This document shows, one piece after another, positions 1 to 7,387 of a DNA stretch of 62,276 nt. Origin of the DNA: Clostridiales bacterium. GTDB taxonomy: Bacteria; Bacillota; Clostridia; Oscillospirales; Oscillospiraceae. A model generated the notes under the pieces. It was given only the letters and a program-made list of their open reading frames with translations, had not been told where the DNA came from and searched no databases. The stretch covers positions 1 through 62,276 of the forward strand of contig JAAYBD010000003.1 in the NCBI GenBank assembly GCA_012719035.1, read 5' to 3'. Each line of letters begins with the position of its first letter. Position 1 is the stretch's first letter. The translations under genes were made by a program, and so were the position numbers.

Positions 1-57
1 AAAATATCAAGCAAAATAGGATACAGAGGAATTGTTAAAAAAGCGATGATATTTATT

Positions 58-486
58 TTAGTCGGGCTTGGAAATGTTATAGATAATTACATTATAGGAT
101 CGGGCAGTTCGATAAGGACCATTTAGGTTTTTAATTATTTCGCAGATTTCAATATATTGTGGGTAAAACTCATCCCAGCGTTTTTGAATATCTTCTGCCT
201 TGCTATTGTTGCGCCCTGATTCCTTTAGCTTCTTGATATACATCTCAACAGTATTTTTATAATAATGCATACATTCTAAACGAGTAAAATCAGTGTGAAT
301 TGAATCTATCTTTTTTTGAATAGTGCTTTCCGAACAAGGAAAGGAATGGGTTGAAAAGAAACTCAAAGGAATTTCTAATTGTTCGCTAATTTTACGTAGA
401 CTTGGAAACTGGTCAAACAAAGATAGGAGGGCGTTTGCCTCCGCACTGAAAATTGCTTTTTCTTGTTTTTCATAATCTTTTTTCAT
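58..486 (-). CDS. Hypothetical protein (142 aa)
   Basis: Soluble, charged protein with no motif I recognise. A longer reading frame begins upstream, but the start at 486 (protein MKKDYEK...) has GGAGG six bases before the ATG, so I chose it. The sequence looks mostly helical, with Lys/Glu-rich segments in the middle, and has no membrane segment or signal peptide. It is oriented opposite to the element genes that follow and probably belongs to the same element, possibly as an accessory or regulatory gene. Its function is unknown. Confidence 0.6.
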   Translation of the reverse strand: MKKDYEKQEKAIFSAEANALLSLFDQFPSLRKISEQLEIPLSFFSTHSFPCSESTIQKKIDSIHTDFTRLECMHYYKNTVEMYIKKLKESGRNNSKAEDIQKRWDEFYPQYIEICEIIKNLNGPYRTARSYNVIIYNISKPD

Positions 487-628
487 AAGCATCCTCCAAC
501 AAATATCATAAATAGCAAACCCATAAAAGAGTTGATTTTTACTATTCAAAAACAGCATAGCATATTCACAAGCAGAAACCTATTCATTTTATTTTGTGGA
601 ATTTGCTGAGGAATTAATGAAATGCAGG

Positions 629-654
629 CGAAGGCATATATGATATATGCTTCG
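629..654. repeat. Near-perfect palindrome upstream of element operon
   Basis: The arm CGAAGGCATATAT at 629-641 is complementary to ATATATGCTTCG at 643-654, with one bulged G. It lies in the 270-bp gap between the minus-strand gene ending at 58-486 and the plus-strand element genes. It could be a regulator operator or part of an origin of transfer; the sequence alone does not decide. Confidence 0.5.
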
Positions 655-698
655 AGTGTAGTAACAGTGCGCATAAAAAACTTTGAAACAATGTTGTA

Positions 699-746
699 AT
701 GGAGGTGACACAACTGATGTTAGGCGCGCTGGACACTAACACTTGA
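699..746 (+). CDS. Possible 15-aa leader peptide
   Basis: An ATG at 699 opens a frame of 15 codons (MEVTQLMLGALDTNT) ending in TGA at 744-746. A second in-frame ATG at 717 lies 11 bases after GGAGG (701-705) and would give a 9-aa peptide. The frame ends just before the ribosome binding site of the next gene, and a short inverted repeat (TGTTAG at 718-723 with CTAACA at 736-741) sits inside it. This could be a translated leader that tunes the element operon, or it could be chance. Confidence 0.25.
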   Translation: MEVTQLMLGALDTNT

Positions 747-760
747 AAGGAGGTAATTGT

Positions 761-1123
761 ATGGATAGTTACCTAAATACATCAACGGAACAGTTAACTC
801 ATGGGGCAAAAGAGGCTCCAATTATTGCCGCTCGTGACCGTTTTCAATTTGTGGATGGTCGAAAAACGGAGAAACGAGAGGGCAGCGCTTATACGATTTT
901 ACTGCCGGACGGCAAAAGTCTTGCGGTCAAGGTGGAAGACAGCGCGCTTGCCGTTACGCAAGAGAGCATCAACGCTGCGTATGTGGCAGGACGTTTCATA
1001 ATGGCAGATTTTGTAGAGCTGCAAATCCGTCCATATGTCGACAAAACCGGAAAGCAGCAATTTTCAGCCCGGGCAAAAGAAATTCTCATTTCTCATAAAG
1101 ATACGAAGGCGGGGGTGATTTAA
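761..1123 (+). CDS. Small element protein, unknown function (120 aa)
   Basis: First gene of the plus-strand element operon. The start at 761 has AAAGGAGG eight bases upstream; a longer TTG reading at 743 runs through that binding site and is unlikely. The protein looks beta-rich, with a core running from VDGRKTEKREG to VELQIRPYVDKTGK and no membrane segment. Position before a coupling-type ATPase is the place taken by small accessory genes in Tn916-like and mobilizable elements, but I see no direct match to those families. A role in binding single-stranded DNA or in the transfer complex is only a guess. The next gene begins immediately after its stop codon. Confidence 0.65.
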   Translation: MDSYLNTSTEQLTHGAKEAPIIAARDRFQFVDGRKTEKREGSAYTILLPDGKSLAVKVEDSALAVTQESINAAYVAGRFIMADFVELQIRPYVDKTGKQQFSARAKEILISHKDTKAGVI

Positions 1124-1840
1124 TTGCTCAAATGGTTTTTAGAAAAATTTGACCAGTATCGCGGCTGGAAGCGATTTCTCTTTATATTGGGTGTGACACT
1201 CGGCGTTTTAACTGGCATAGCATTTTTCGGGATATTTTTTGATTTACTTTTTCGATTTATTTCGGTAAAGTTCGATGTAATTTTTTGGGGGATTATCGTA
1301 GTCGTTTGCATCAAAGCCTGGCTCGACAAGCGCAAGTCAACAAGAGAACCGGAGCCGGCAGTTTCGACAGCGCCTGATACCTCCACGCTCGAAAATGATT
1401 ACAGCGTAATCCGAAGCTGTCTGTTTGATATTCTTCCCGGTGTTTGCGACCCGTTAAACATTGTTAAGCCTGTTCGGCTTGAGGACTTGAATTCGCCAAG
1501 CCCCCATATCCAGCGTGGCAACTGTGTTCTGTATGAATTTCTCGTTCTGAAAAAAGGCGCTGTCGATACGGCGGTTTGTAAAAGTGTCATACAAACGAAA
1601 GTTACGCAGTATTTACAAGCGGGTCTTTTCAGCGGCGTGACGCAGGCAGTTTTTATTAGCAAGGCCGGGCGCAGTTACCCTATTTTGTGCATAGACAGCG
1701 TCAAAGATGTTGGCGGACATGTCAGCATTTTGGCAACGTTTTGCAATGAGCAGTACGCGACACAGCTTCGCAACATGGCGCAGATGGCACAGGAGACAGC
1801 GAAGCCTATTCATCGCAGTTATGCCGACAGAGACTTTTAA
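1124..1840 (+). CDS. Membrane protein of mobile element (238 aa)
   Basis: It starts with TTG directly after the previous stop codon, so translation is probably coupled. Residues of about 15-40 and 45-67 form two hydrophobic segments (FLFILGVTLGVLTGIAFF and VIFWGIIVVVCIKAWL), followed by a charged linker and a soluble C-terminal domain of about 150 residues. The gene overlaps the FtsK-like ATPase by one base. A plausible inference is a membrane anchor for that ATPase, which itself has no membrane segment. I do not recognise the soluble domain. Confidence 0.65.
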   Translation: MLKWFLEKFDQYRGWKRFLFILGVTLGVLTGIAFFGIFFDLLFRFISVKFDVIFWGIIVVVCIKAWLDKRKSTREPEPAVSTAPDTSTLENDYSVIRSCLFDILPGVCDPLNIVKPVRLEDLNSPSPHIQRGNCVLYEFLVLKKGAVDTAVCKSVIQTKVTQYLQAGLFSGVTQAVFISKAGRSYPILCIDSVKDVGGHVSILATFCNEQYATQLRNMAQMAQETAKPIHRSYADRDF

Positions 1841-2559
1841 TGGGGATACCGTTTCTGTTGGATGACAGACTCGCGGCTATGGGCATCAGAAAAGAAATTT
1901 TTTGGTGCCCGGACACCGCCCCTCACGCGCTAATTGTGGGCGCTACAGGCAGCGGAAAGAGCTATTGCTGTCAACTGCTGCTGGGGAAGATATCCATCTA
2001 TGAACCAACAGCAAAAATAACCGTGCTCGATTATAAAGGTGACCGTGATATGAATTACCTATCCGGCTGCGAACGGTTTAAGCGCTATTCAGAATGCTGC
2101 GAAGGCTTGGAGCAATTTTATCAGGCTTTTTTGGCTCGACAAAGCGGAGAAGACACTAGCCGCGCACCATTGTTTTTATACTTTGACGAATTTTCATCCT
2201 ACTTCAATAACATCGAGGACAAAAAAATATTGGAACAGGAAAAGAGAAAATTTGCAACGATTTTATTTCTGGGGCGCTCATTCAGAGTTTTTCTAATCTG
2301 CTCATGTCAAAGAGCCGATGCAGCGTATTTTAGCAACGGCGCACGAGACAATTTCAACTTGGTTATAGGGCTTTCCAATATGAGTTCGGAAGCTCAGACC
2401 ATGCTGTTCCACGAATATAAATCTGAGCTAAAGCCAGACCGTGGACGTGGGACAGGCTATATGCTTACAAACGGCTGCAATCTACAAGCCGTACGTGTTC
2501 CTTCTGTAAATAATATTGAAAAACTACACACGGCAATTAAACAGGCTGTAACAAGATAA
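1840..2559 (+). CDS. FtsK/TcpA-like ATPase of mobile element
   Basis: A P-loop motor of the FtsK/HerA class. Walker A is GATGSGKS at residues 34-41 and Walker B is LFLYFDEFSS near residues 112-121. At 239 residues it is much shorter than FtsK, SpoIIIE or Tn916 Orf21, lacking any membrane domain and the DNA-reading gamma domain; the membrane part may be supplied by the preceding gene, with which it overlaps by one base. In related elements such ATPases act as coupling proteins that bring the nicked DNA to a conjugation channel. Because rep follows it, the pair may serve mobilization, replication, or both. Confidence 0.8.
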   Translation: MGIPFLLDDRLAAMGIRKEIFWCPDTAPHALIVGATGSGKSYCCQLLLGKISIYEPTAKITVLDYKGDRDMNYLSGCERFKRYSECCEGLEQFYQAFLARQSGEDTSRAPLFLYFDEFSSYFNNIEDKKILEQEKRKFATILFLGRSFRVFLICSCQRADAAYFSNGARDNFNLVIGLSNMSSEAQTMLFHEYKSELKPDRGRGTGYMLTNGCNLQAVRVPSVNNIEKLHTAIKQAVTR

Positions 2560-2578
2560 CAGCCATGCTCTCGCCGCG

Positions 2579-2607
2579 ACCGCGCCGTTCGAAGAAAAAG
2601 GCGCGGT
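2579..2607. repeat. GC-rich hairpin between ATPase and rep genes
   Basis: ACCGCGCC at 2579-2586 pairs with GGCGCGGT at 2600-2607 around a 13-base loop, and a weaker outer stem may extend it. It follows the ATPase stop codon and precedes the Rep origin, so it could be a terminator without a clear U-tract or a structured part of the replication origin. Confidence 0.55.
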
Positions 2608-2622
2608 TTCGGTGAGGGCAGG

Positions 2623-2638
2623 AGCGCGTTAGCGCGAT
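2623..2638 (+). repeat. Tandem octamer abutting the origin stem (iteron candidate)
   Basis: Two adjacent octamers, AGCGCGTT and AGCGCGAT, end exactly where the left arm of the nonanucleotide stem-loop begins. CRESS virus origins typically carry short tandem repeats next to the stem that Rep binds. The same bases can also fold as a small GCGC-GTTA-GCGC hairpin, so the iteron reading is an inference. Confidence 0.5.
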
Positions 2639-2672
2639 AAGGTTGCCGGGTAAGTATTACCTAGGCAACCTT
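2639..2672 (+). other. Candidate rolling-circle origin stem-loop with AAGTATTAC
   Basis: Perfect 9-bp arms AAGGTTGCC (2639-2647) and GGCAACCTT (2664-2672) enclose a 16-base loop that contains AAGTATTAC at 2652-2660. This nonanucleotide belongs to the class found at the top of circovirus, nanovirus and geminivirus origin hairpins, where Rep cuts before the final AC; the equivalent cut would fall between 2658 and 2659. The loop can also fold as GGTAA-GTA-TTACC. The structure lies 49 bp upstream of the rep start codon. Confidence 0.75.
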
Positions 2673-2699
2673 TGTAGCTTGTGGCAAAACACATACAAA
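2672..2699 (+). promoter_or_regulatory. Weak candidate rep promoter
   Basis: TTGTAG (2672-2677) and TACAAA (2694-2699) are separated by 16 bases and would place transcription start just before the rep start at 2722. The match is modest. Confidence 0.3.
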
Positions 2700-2721
2700 T
2701 TTTATGAAGAAGGTGTATTTT

Positions 2722-3747
2722 ATGTCAGACCCCAAAAGCCGTAAATGGCAGCTTACCTTAAACAACCCCGAAGAAAAGGGTTTAGATCATACAGCTATAA
2801 AAAACGAATTGTCCGAATTAAAATCAATAATCTACTACTGTATGGCAGATGAAATCGGACTTGAGCAAAAAACTCCGCATACGCATATTTTTATTGCTGC
2901 ATCCTCACCAATACGGTTCTCATCCCTCAAAAGACGCTTTCCGGACGCACATATAGAACAGGCGCGGGGAACCAGTGAAGAAAATAAAGTTTATATTGAA
3001 AAATCTGGAAAATGGGCAGATGATTCGAAATCCGATACTTCTATCGAAGGGACATTTGAAGAATGGGGGGAGATGCCAATAGAGCGTCCCGGCTCAAGAA
3101 CTGACCTAGATTTACTCTATCAACTAATTAAGGATGGCAAATCAAATTATGAAATTCTTGAGGAAAGCGCAAGTTTCATTTTACGATTAACAGATGTAGA
3201 AAGGGCTAGGCAGACCGTGCTTGTCCATAACTTCCGCTCAGATTTCCGGGAGCTTGATATAACCTATATCTGGGGAACTACAGGAGTTGGCAAAACAAGA
3301 AGTGTAATGGAATACTACGAATATGAAAATGTTTATCGCGTTACGAACTATTCACATCCATTCGACAATTATAGTGGTCAGGATGTTATGCTTTTTGATG
3401 AATACAGAGGTGACTTTAAAATTGGGGAGCTGCTTAATTACTTAGACGGATACCCCTGCGACTTACCTGCTCGCTATGCAAATAAGACGGCCTGCTTCAC
3501 GAAGGTTTACATAATATCAAACATAGACCTTTCTTCTCAGTATCCACATATTCAGATTGACCAGCCTGAAACATGGAATTCCCTCATTCGGCGTATAAAA
3601 AAAGTAATCTATATAACAAGCGGCGGTCGATACGAGTACAGCGCAGAACAATATGCCGTCCCGACTGTGGAACCAGAGATTTCTTATTTTGTAGATATAG
3701 TGTCGGATGAGGAAACCCCATTTGACTCAAAGGGGGAGAAAATATAA
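2722..3747 (+). CDS. rep: CRESS-type replication initiator (HUH endonuclease + SF3 helicase)
   Basis: Nicks and religates one strand at the origin to drive rolling-circle replication. Residues 9-16 WQLTLNNP are motif I; H53-T-H55 in PHTHIF is the metal-binding motif II; Y91 with K94 in VYIEKSG is the catalytic motif III. The helicase half has Walker A GTTGVGKT (185-192), Walker B VMLFDEY (222-228) and the motif C Asn in IISN (267), with a later RRIKK that may supply the arginine finger. The order and wording closely resemble circovirus Rep (WVFTLNNP, HIEKAKGT, GPPGCGKS). At 341 residues it has normal CRESS Rep length and looks intact. The start at 2722 has AGAAGGTG seven bases upstream, unlike the ATG at 2704. 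Related Reps are known from bacterial plasmids (pCRESS groups) and mobilizable elements, where they may also serve as relaxases. Confidence 0.92.
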   Translation: MSDPKSRKWQLTLNNPEEKGLDHTAIKNELSELKSIIYYCMADEIGLEQKTPHTHIFIAASSPIRFSSLKRRFPDAHIEQARGTSEENKVYIEKSGKWADDSKSDTSIEGTFEEWGEMPIERPGSRTDLDLLYQLIKDGKSNYEILEESASFILRLTDVERARQTVLVHNFRSDFRELDITYIWGTTGVGKTRSVMEYYEYENVYRVTNYSHPFDNYSGQDVMLFDEYRGDFKIGELLNYLDGYPCDLPARYANKTACFTKVYIISNIDLSSQYPHIQIDQPETWNSLIRRIKKVIYITSGGRYEYSAEQYAVPTVEPEISYFVDIVSDEETPFDSKGEKI

Positions 3748-3977
3748 TGAATAGTAATATGCCGTGCATATTCACGCCATGCGAAACGGCGCTTATGCTC
3801 AGGTTAGGCAAAAATAAAGTGTATAGTCTACTTAAATCTGGCGATATCGAAGCTGTGCGAGTAGGCAGGAAGATTCTCGTCCCTCTTAGTGCAATAAACC
3901 GTTACATCAACAATCAGTTGTGCTATAATCGGAGCAACAGCAATAGTCTGAATTTATCTGTCATTCAGAAGGAGTAA
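3747..3977 (+). CDS. xis: Excisionase-type HTH protein
   Basis: A 76-residue protein with a MerR/excisionase-like winged helix-turn-helix (ETALMLRLGKNKVYSLLKSG then VGRKILVPLSAINRYI), matching the HTH_17 family in length and layout. It overlaps the rep stop codon by one base and ends three bases before the integrase start, so rep, xis and int look co-expressed. The usual role is to bend DNA at the attachment site and steer the integrase toward excision. It may also repress the operon. No unusual feature apart from a polar, Asn/Ser-rich tail. Confidence 0.85.
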   Translation: MNSNMPCIFTPCETALMLRLGKNKVYSLLKSGDIEAVRVGRKILVPLSAINRYINNQLCYNRSNSNSLNLSVIQKE

Positions 3978-3980
3978 AAA

Positions 3981-5126
3981 ATGACAGGCAGACTACAAGA
4001 GAAGAATGGTAACTGGTACCTGATTCTTAATACCTATGATAGCACAGGCAAGCGCAAGCTCAAGTGGATTTCAACAGGGCTTCCCGTTAAGGGCAATAAG
4101 AAACGCGCTGAGAAGCTTCTACAGGACGCTATACGCGAACACGACCAGCAAGAGGGACTAGCTACGAGTGATATTACCTTTGCCGATTATATTCGTGTTT
4201 GGTTGCAATATGTGCAGCGCAAGGTGGACAGCGTAACATACCAAGGTTACCTCGCATTGGCAAACGTGCATTTGCTTCCCTATTTTGATGGTAAGGGAAA
4301 TAAATTACAAGAGCTTACCCGAGAGCAAATTCAAGCCTATATTGACGAAAAAGCGCATAATGGGCGTTGCGATGGGAAAGGCGGACTGAGTTACTCAAGC
4401 ATGAAATTACACAAGAATATCATCAACCAGACTTGTAATCTTGCTGTACAGAAGAAGCTGCTATTTAAAAGCCCTTGTGAATTCATTTTATTGCCGCAGG
4501 CAAAAAAACTCGAGTACAGTTTTTACACATCAGAACAAATGCAGCAGTTATTTGAAGTGACAAAAAATGACCCTATGCATAATCTGATTAGGATAACAGC
4601 ACTTTATGGTTTGCGGCGCAGTGAGGTCTTGGGAATCAAGTGGAATAGCATAAACTTTGATTCTGATATGCTCACAATTAAGCACACCGTTTGTAAGGTG
4701 ACAACTGTTGTTGAAAAGGACAAGACCAAAAATGCGTCCAGCCATCGCAGTTTTCCGTTACTGCCGGAAGCAAAGGCAGTTTTCGAGAGAATTAAGGTAG
4801 AGCAGGAGCAAAACGCACAAGTCTTTGGGCAAGATTATCATAAGAGTGATTATGTGTTTACATGGAATGACGGCAGACCATTTTCACCGGACTATGTCAG
4901 CCAGCATTTTGCTCATCTGCTCAAGAAGCACGAGCTTCCGCATATCCGCTTTCACGAGTTACGGCACAGTTGTGCAAGCATTTTAATCTCTATGGGTTTT
5001 ACACTCAAAGATATCCAAGAGTGGCTAGGTCATTCGGATATTAAGATGACGGCAAATATCTATTCTCATCTCGATGTGGAACGCAAGAAAAGCATGGCTG
5101 AACGACTGTCTGAAAAGCTCGCGTGA
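3981..5126 (+). CDS. int: Tyrosine site-specific integrase
   Basis: A 381-residue tyrosine recombinase that would insert and excise the element. An arm-type DNA-binding N-terminus (residues 1-50) precedes a core-binding SAM-like domain (about 60-160) and the catalytic domain. Visible catalytic motifs are the Arg of LYGLRRSEVLG (near 208), HELRHSCA (near 325) and GHSDIKMTANIYSHLD, with the nucleophilic Tyr near 363. The start has GAAGGAG seven bases upstream. Length and layout are those of Tn916/phage-type integrases. The gene points toward the tRNA-Pro gene 95 bp away, which is the likely target. Confidence 0.95.
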   Translation: MTGRLQEKNGNWYLILNTYDSTGKRKLKWISTGLPVKGNKKRAEKLLQDAIREHDQQEGLATSDITFADYIRVWLQYVQRKVDSVTYQGYLALANVHLLPYFDGKGNKLQELTREQIQAYIDEKAHNGRCDGKGGLSYSSMKLHKNIINQTCNLAVQKKLLFKSPCEFILLPQAKKLEYSFYTSEQMQQLFEVTKNDPMHNLIRITALYGLRRSEVLGIKWNSINFDSDMLTIKHTVCKVTTVVEKDKTKNASSHRSFPLLPEAKAVFERIKVEQEQNAQVFGQDYHKSDYVFTWNDGRPFSPDYVSQHFAHLLKKHELPHIRFHELRHSCASILISMGFTLKDIQEWLGHSDIKMTANIYSHLDVERKKSMAERLSEKLA

Positions 5127-5189
5127 TAGATGATAGAAAAGTGATAGAAAAATGGGCTGGGTGAACGCAAAGTGACAAATAGAAAAAGC

Positions 5190-5212
5190 CCTGTAACCGT
5201 TACAGTTACAGG
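5190..5212 (-). terminator. Terminator of tRNA-Pro transcript
   Basis: CCTGTAAC (5190-5197) pairs with GTTACAGG (5205-5212) around a 7-base loop. Read on the minus strand it is followed by a short T-run, 9 bases past the tRNA 3' end. Confidence 0.7.
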
Positions 5213-5220
5213 ACTTCTTC

Positions 5221-5297
5221 TGGTCCGAGTGCAGAGATTCGAACTCTGGGCCTCTTGAACCCCATTCAAGCGCGCTACCAATCTGCGCTACACCCGG
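5221..5297 (-). tRNA. tRNA-Pro (anticodon GGG)
   Basis: A complete 77-base cloverleaf: acceptor CCGGGTG with CACTCGG, D-stem GCGC/GCGC, anticodon stem CTTGA/TCAAG with loop ATGGGGT giving anticodon GGG, T-arm CAGAG-TTCGAAT-CTCTG, discriminator A and encoded CCA. Its 3' end faces the integrase gene, the arrangement expected when an element has inserted into the tRNA 3' end while restoring it. Confidence 0.95.
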
Positions 5298-5424
5298 ATA
5301 TATTAACTTTTTCATCAAAGCGCTTGATTATGATACCACATGTTAATTCTAAATGCAAGATGTTTTTTGAAAAAAGGAGAAAAAATGCATCTGTAAACGA
5401 CAAAAATATGTTTTTTCCGACAGG

Positions 5425-5454
5425 AGGCATCCCCCGATAATAGGGAGGATGCCT
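5425..5454. terminator. Hairpin downstream of the PQQ-like protein gene
   Basis: AGGCATCC (5425-5432) pairs with GGATGCCT (5447-5454), 27 bases past the stop codon of the minus-strand gene. T-rich bases follow on the plus strand only, so its use as a minus-strand terminator is uncertain. The rest of 5298-5480 shows nothing else. Confidence 0.45.
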
Positions 5455-5480
5455 TTATTCTTGTACAGATAAATAAATTT

Positions 5481-7250
5481 TTATGTGAGGGTTACGCCCC
5501 AAATGAGCTGACTTCTTGTTCCAACAACGATGGTGTTGTTATAGACCGCCGGGGAGGCCTCAACGTTACCGCCGACCTGCAGGGAGTCCAGAACATCTCC
5601 GGTCAGACCATCGAACAGATACATATACCCGCCCGCTGTGCAGAAGACGAGGTACCCGTTGCCGTCCTTGTCATATACAGTTACCGGACTGCTCCAGCTG
5701 TAAACCTGCGTTTCTTTTTCCCAGACGACTTCACCGGTTTGTTTATTCAATGCAACAAGTTTTCCTGTAGTTCTGCCCGGGGTTCTCGCAACGGGAACAT
5801 AAATAAGATCGGCAAGCTTGTTTTTTCCGATTGCGAGAGTTCCTTGAGTTCCGCCGGAAACTCCGTCCTCAGTATAGCAGGTGTAGTCTTTCTGCCACAC
5901 GATTTCACCCGTAAGCGCATCGATTTTCCAAATTGGTATGGTAGCCGTTTCGTTTACGGGCGCACGCCATCCGCCATGGAAGGAAGTGCTTGTGTAGACG
6001 TAAGGATGACCATTCTCAATCTCCAAAACCGGAGTGCAGTTTGTATCGTCAAGGACATTTTGCACCCATTCAAGCTGAAGCGTGTTGAGATTGAGGCACA
6101 TCAGATTTCCGCCGTTGTCAGACATAATGATGTGACCGCGCCAGATAATAGCGCTGTCCTCCATGCCCAGCCAATACGTATCACGAGTTGTACGCTTGCC
6201 GTTATATCTCCATTTAACAATCTCTGAGGGATTAATGGAAAGTGTACCTGCTGCAGGGTCATAATTGGTATTGAGCCTCATTATATAGAGAATGCCGTTT
6301 TCGCCGGGATAGATAAGCCTGTCGGTTTCCGCATCGACCAGTGCGCTGCCATCGAAGAAAGAAAGTGTCCCGCGCAGTGAAAAGCTGTCCGTTGCGCCGA
6401 ATTCGTACATAACCGAGCAATCAAGCAGATTGATAATAAAGGCTCTGGAAATGCCTTTGCTGCTGTTATAGCCGGCTCCAAGATAAAGGATCGGATATCC
6501 TCTCGGATCAAGAGCACCGGCACCCTTGAAAGTAAAGCCAAGATATAGGTTGTCGCGCGTCTTTTTACCTGTCAAAAGGTCAAGAAAATACACGTTTCCA
6601 TCCATCGTGGCATAAATGACTTCTGTCAAGGTTTCGGAATTTTTTGCCCAGTCATACATATTCATGTGCGACCTGACGTCTTTGGGCCATGTCATCATGA
6701 GAGGCTGTCCGACCCAGCCGCTTCCGGTCCATACGCTGCCGTTAGGTGCCTGCAGGGAAGTTGTAGGTACAGTCCAGTAGCTATCGGAAAACTGTTTTTC
6801 AGCAATGTCCGCTGTACCAAATGAGCCGCTGTCGCGGAAATTGTTACCGCGGAACGTCACTATGCCCTGGACGCTTGTGTAGTCTTGAGGAAGCCCGAAA
6901 TCAATCGGATCACTGAAATTATAGCTGCTGACGCGCTGGCCGTCTACCATAATCCCAGTTTCTTTAATAAGCAATTCGGGTTTTGTACTGTCTGTGGCGG
7001 CAGGGTTGAAATCCAGAAGCTTCGATTCGTTATTATCGGGGGATGAGCTTTCCAACTCCGGTGTTTGCTCCGGAATAGTGCTCGGCTGTTCCGCCGTGTT
7101 ATCAGATTCTTTTGGAATGATAGGCTCAGTTTCAGCATTTTTATAAACAAGCATAGCTAATACGCAGATTAAAGAAAAAAGCACTGATATCTTCGCAATG
7201 GAAGAACGCTTCTTCCCACTATTGGTCTGTTTGTGCTGCGATTTTGGCAT
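5481..7250 (-). CDS. Membrane-anchored PQQ-like beta-propeller protein
   Basis: 589 residues. A basic N-terminus and one hydrophobic segment (SVLFSLICVLAMLVY, about residues 22-36) form a signal anchor, followed by a Pro/Ser/Glu-rich linker to about residue 100 and then repeated beta-propeller blades of the quinoprotein/PQQ_2 type, for example LVALNKQTGEVVWE and YLFDGLTGDVLDSL. The domain is therefore probably outside the cell. Such propellers usually bind partner proteins or carbohydrate; I see no evidence for a bound quinone. The start at 7250 has GGGGAG upstream, whereas a longer frame lacks one. It is probably transcribed with or just after the two extracytoplasmic proteins at 7388-8761. 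Confidence 0.8.
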   Translation of the reverse strand: MPKSQHKQTNSGKKRSSIAKISVLFSLICVLAMLVYKNAETEPIIPKESDNTAEQPSTIPEQTPELESSSPDNNESKLLDFNPAATDSTKPELLIKETGIMVDGQRVSSYNFSDPIDFGLPQDYTSVQGIVTFRGNNFRDSGSFGTADIAEKQFSDSYWTVPTTSLQAPNGSVWTGSGWVGQPLMMTWPKDVRSHMNMYDWAKNSETLTEVIYATMDGNVYFLDLLTGKKTRDNLYLGFTFKGAGALDPRGYPILYLGAGYNSSKGISRAFIINLLDCSVMYEFGATDSFSLRGTLSFFDGSALVDAETDRLIYPGENGILYIMRLNTNYDPAAGTLSINPSEIVKWRYNGKRTTRDTYWLGMEDSAIIWRGHIIMSDNGGNLMCLNLNTLQLEWVQNVLDDTNCTPVLEIENGHPYVYTSTSFHGGWRAPVNETATIPIWKIDALTGEIVWQKDYTCYTEDGVSGGTQGTLAIGKNKLADLIYVPVARTPGRTTGKLVALNKQTGEVVWEKETQVYSWSSPVTVYDKDGNGYLVFCTAGGYMYLFDGLTGDVLDSLQVGGNVEASPAVYNNTIVVGTRSQLIWGVTLT

Positions 7251-7387
7251 ATTCTCCCCACCTAAACTGTCATTTTGGTGATTTTGCGCCATTATATCAA
7301 AAGCCTGCAATATTAGCAAGTTTTATTAAACAACGCCTCTGCAGTTTTCCGCTTCAGATAAAATAGCAAAGGAAAGCCGTAGATTAA

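Larger units (their letters stand above)
1..5220 (+). mobile_element. Integrated CRESS-Rep mobile element, right end only
   Basis: A block of element-type genes (small accessory protein, membrane protein, FtsK-like ATPase, CRESS-type Rep, excisionase, tyrosine integrase) stops 95 bp before the 3' end of a tRNA-Pro gene, where ordinary chromosomal genes begin. Tyrosine integrases commonly use tRNA 3' ends as attB, and the integrase gene sits next to that end, so the tRNA is the likely right attachment site. I see no second copy of the tRNA 3' end inside the window, so the left boundary is probably outside it. The gene order (coupling-type ATPase, Rep/relaxase-type protein, xis, int) resembles small integrative mobilizable elements of Firmicutes. 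The left limit given here is only the window edge. Confidence 0.8.

Noticed and set aside
1-760. Left attachment site of the mobile element
   Set aside because: No copy of the tRNA-Pro 3' end sequence is found here, so the left end is probably outside the window.
2623-2638. Tandem octamer as a simple hairpin
   Set aside because: The bases can fold as GCGC-GTTA-GCGC, but with a four-base stem; I kept the iteron reading as likelier while noting the alternative.
5025-5318. Minus-strand frames across the integrase end and tRNA-Pro
   Set aside because: They translate a tRNA and the antisense of the integrase gene; not coding.
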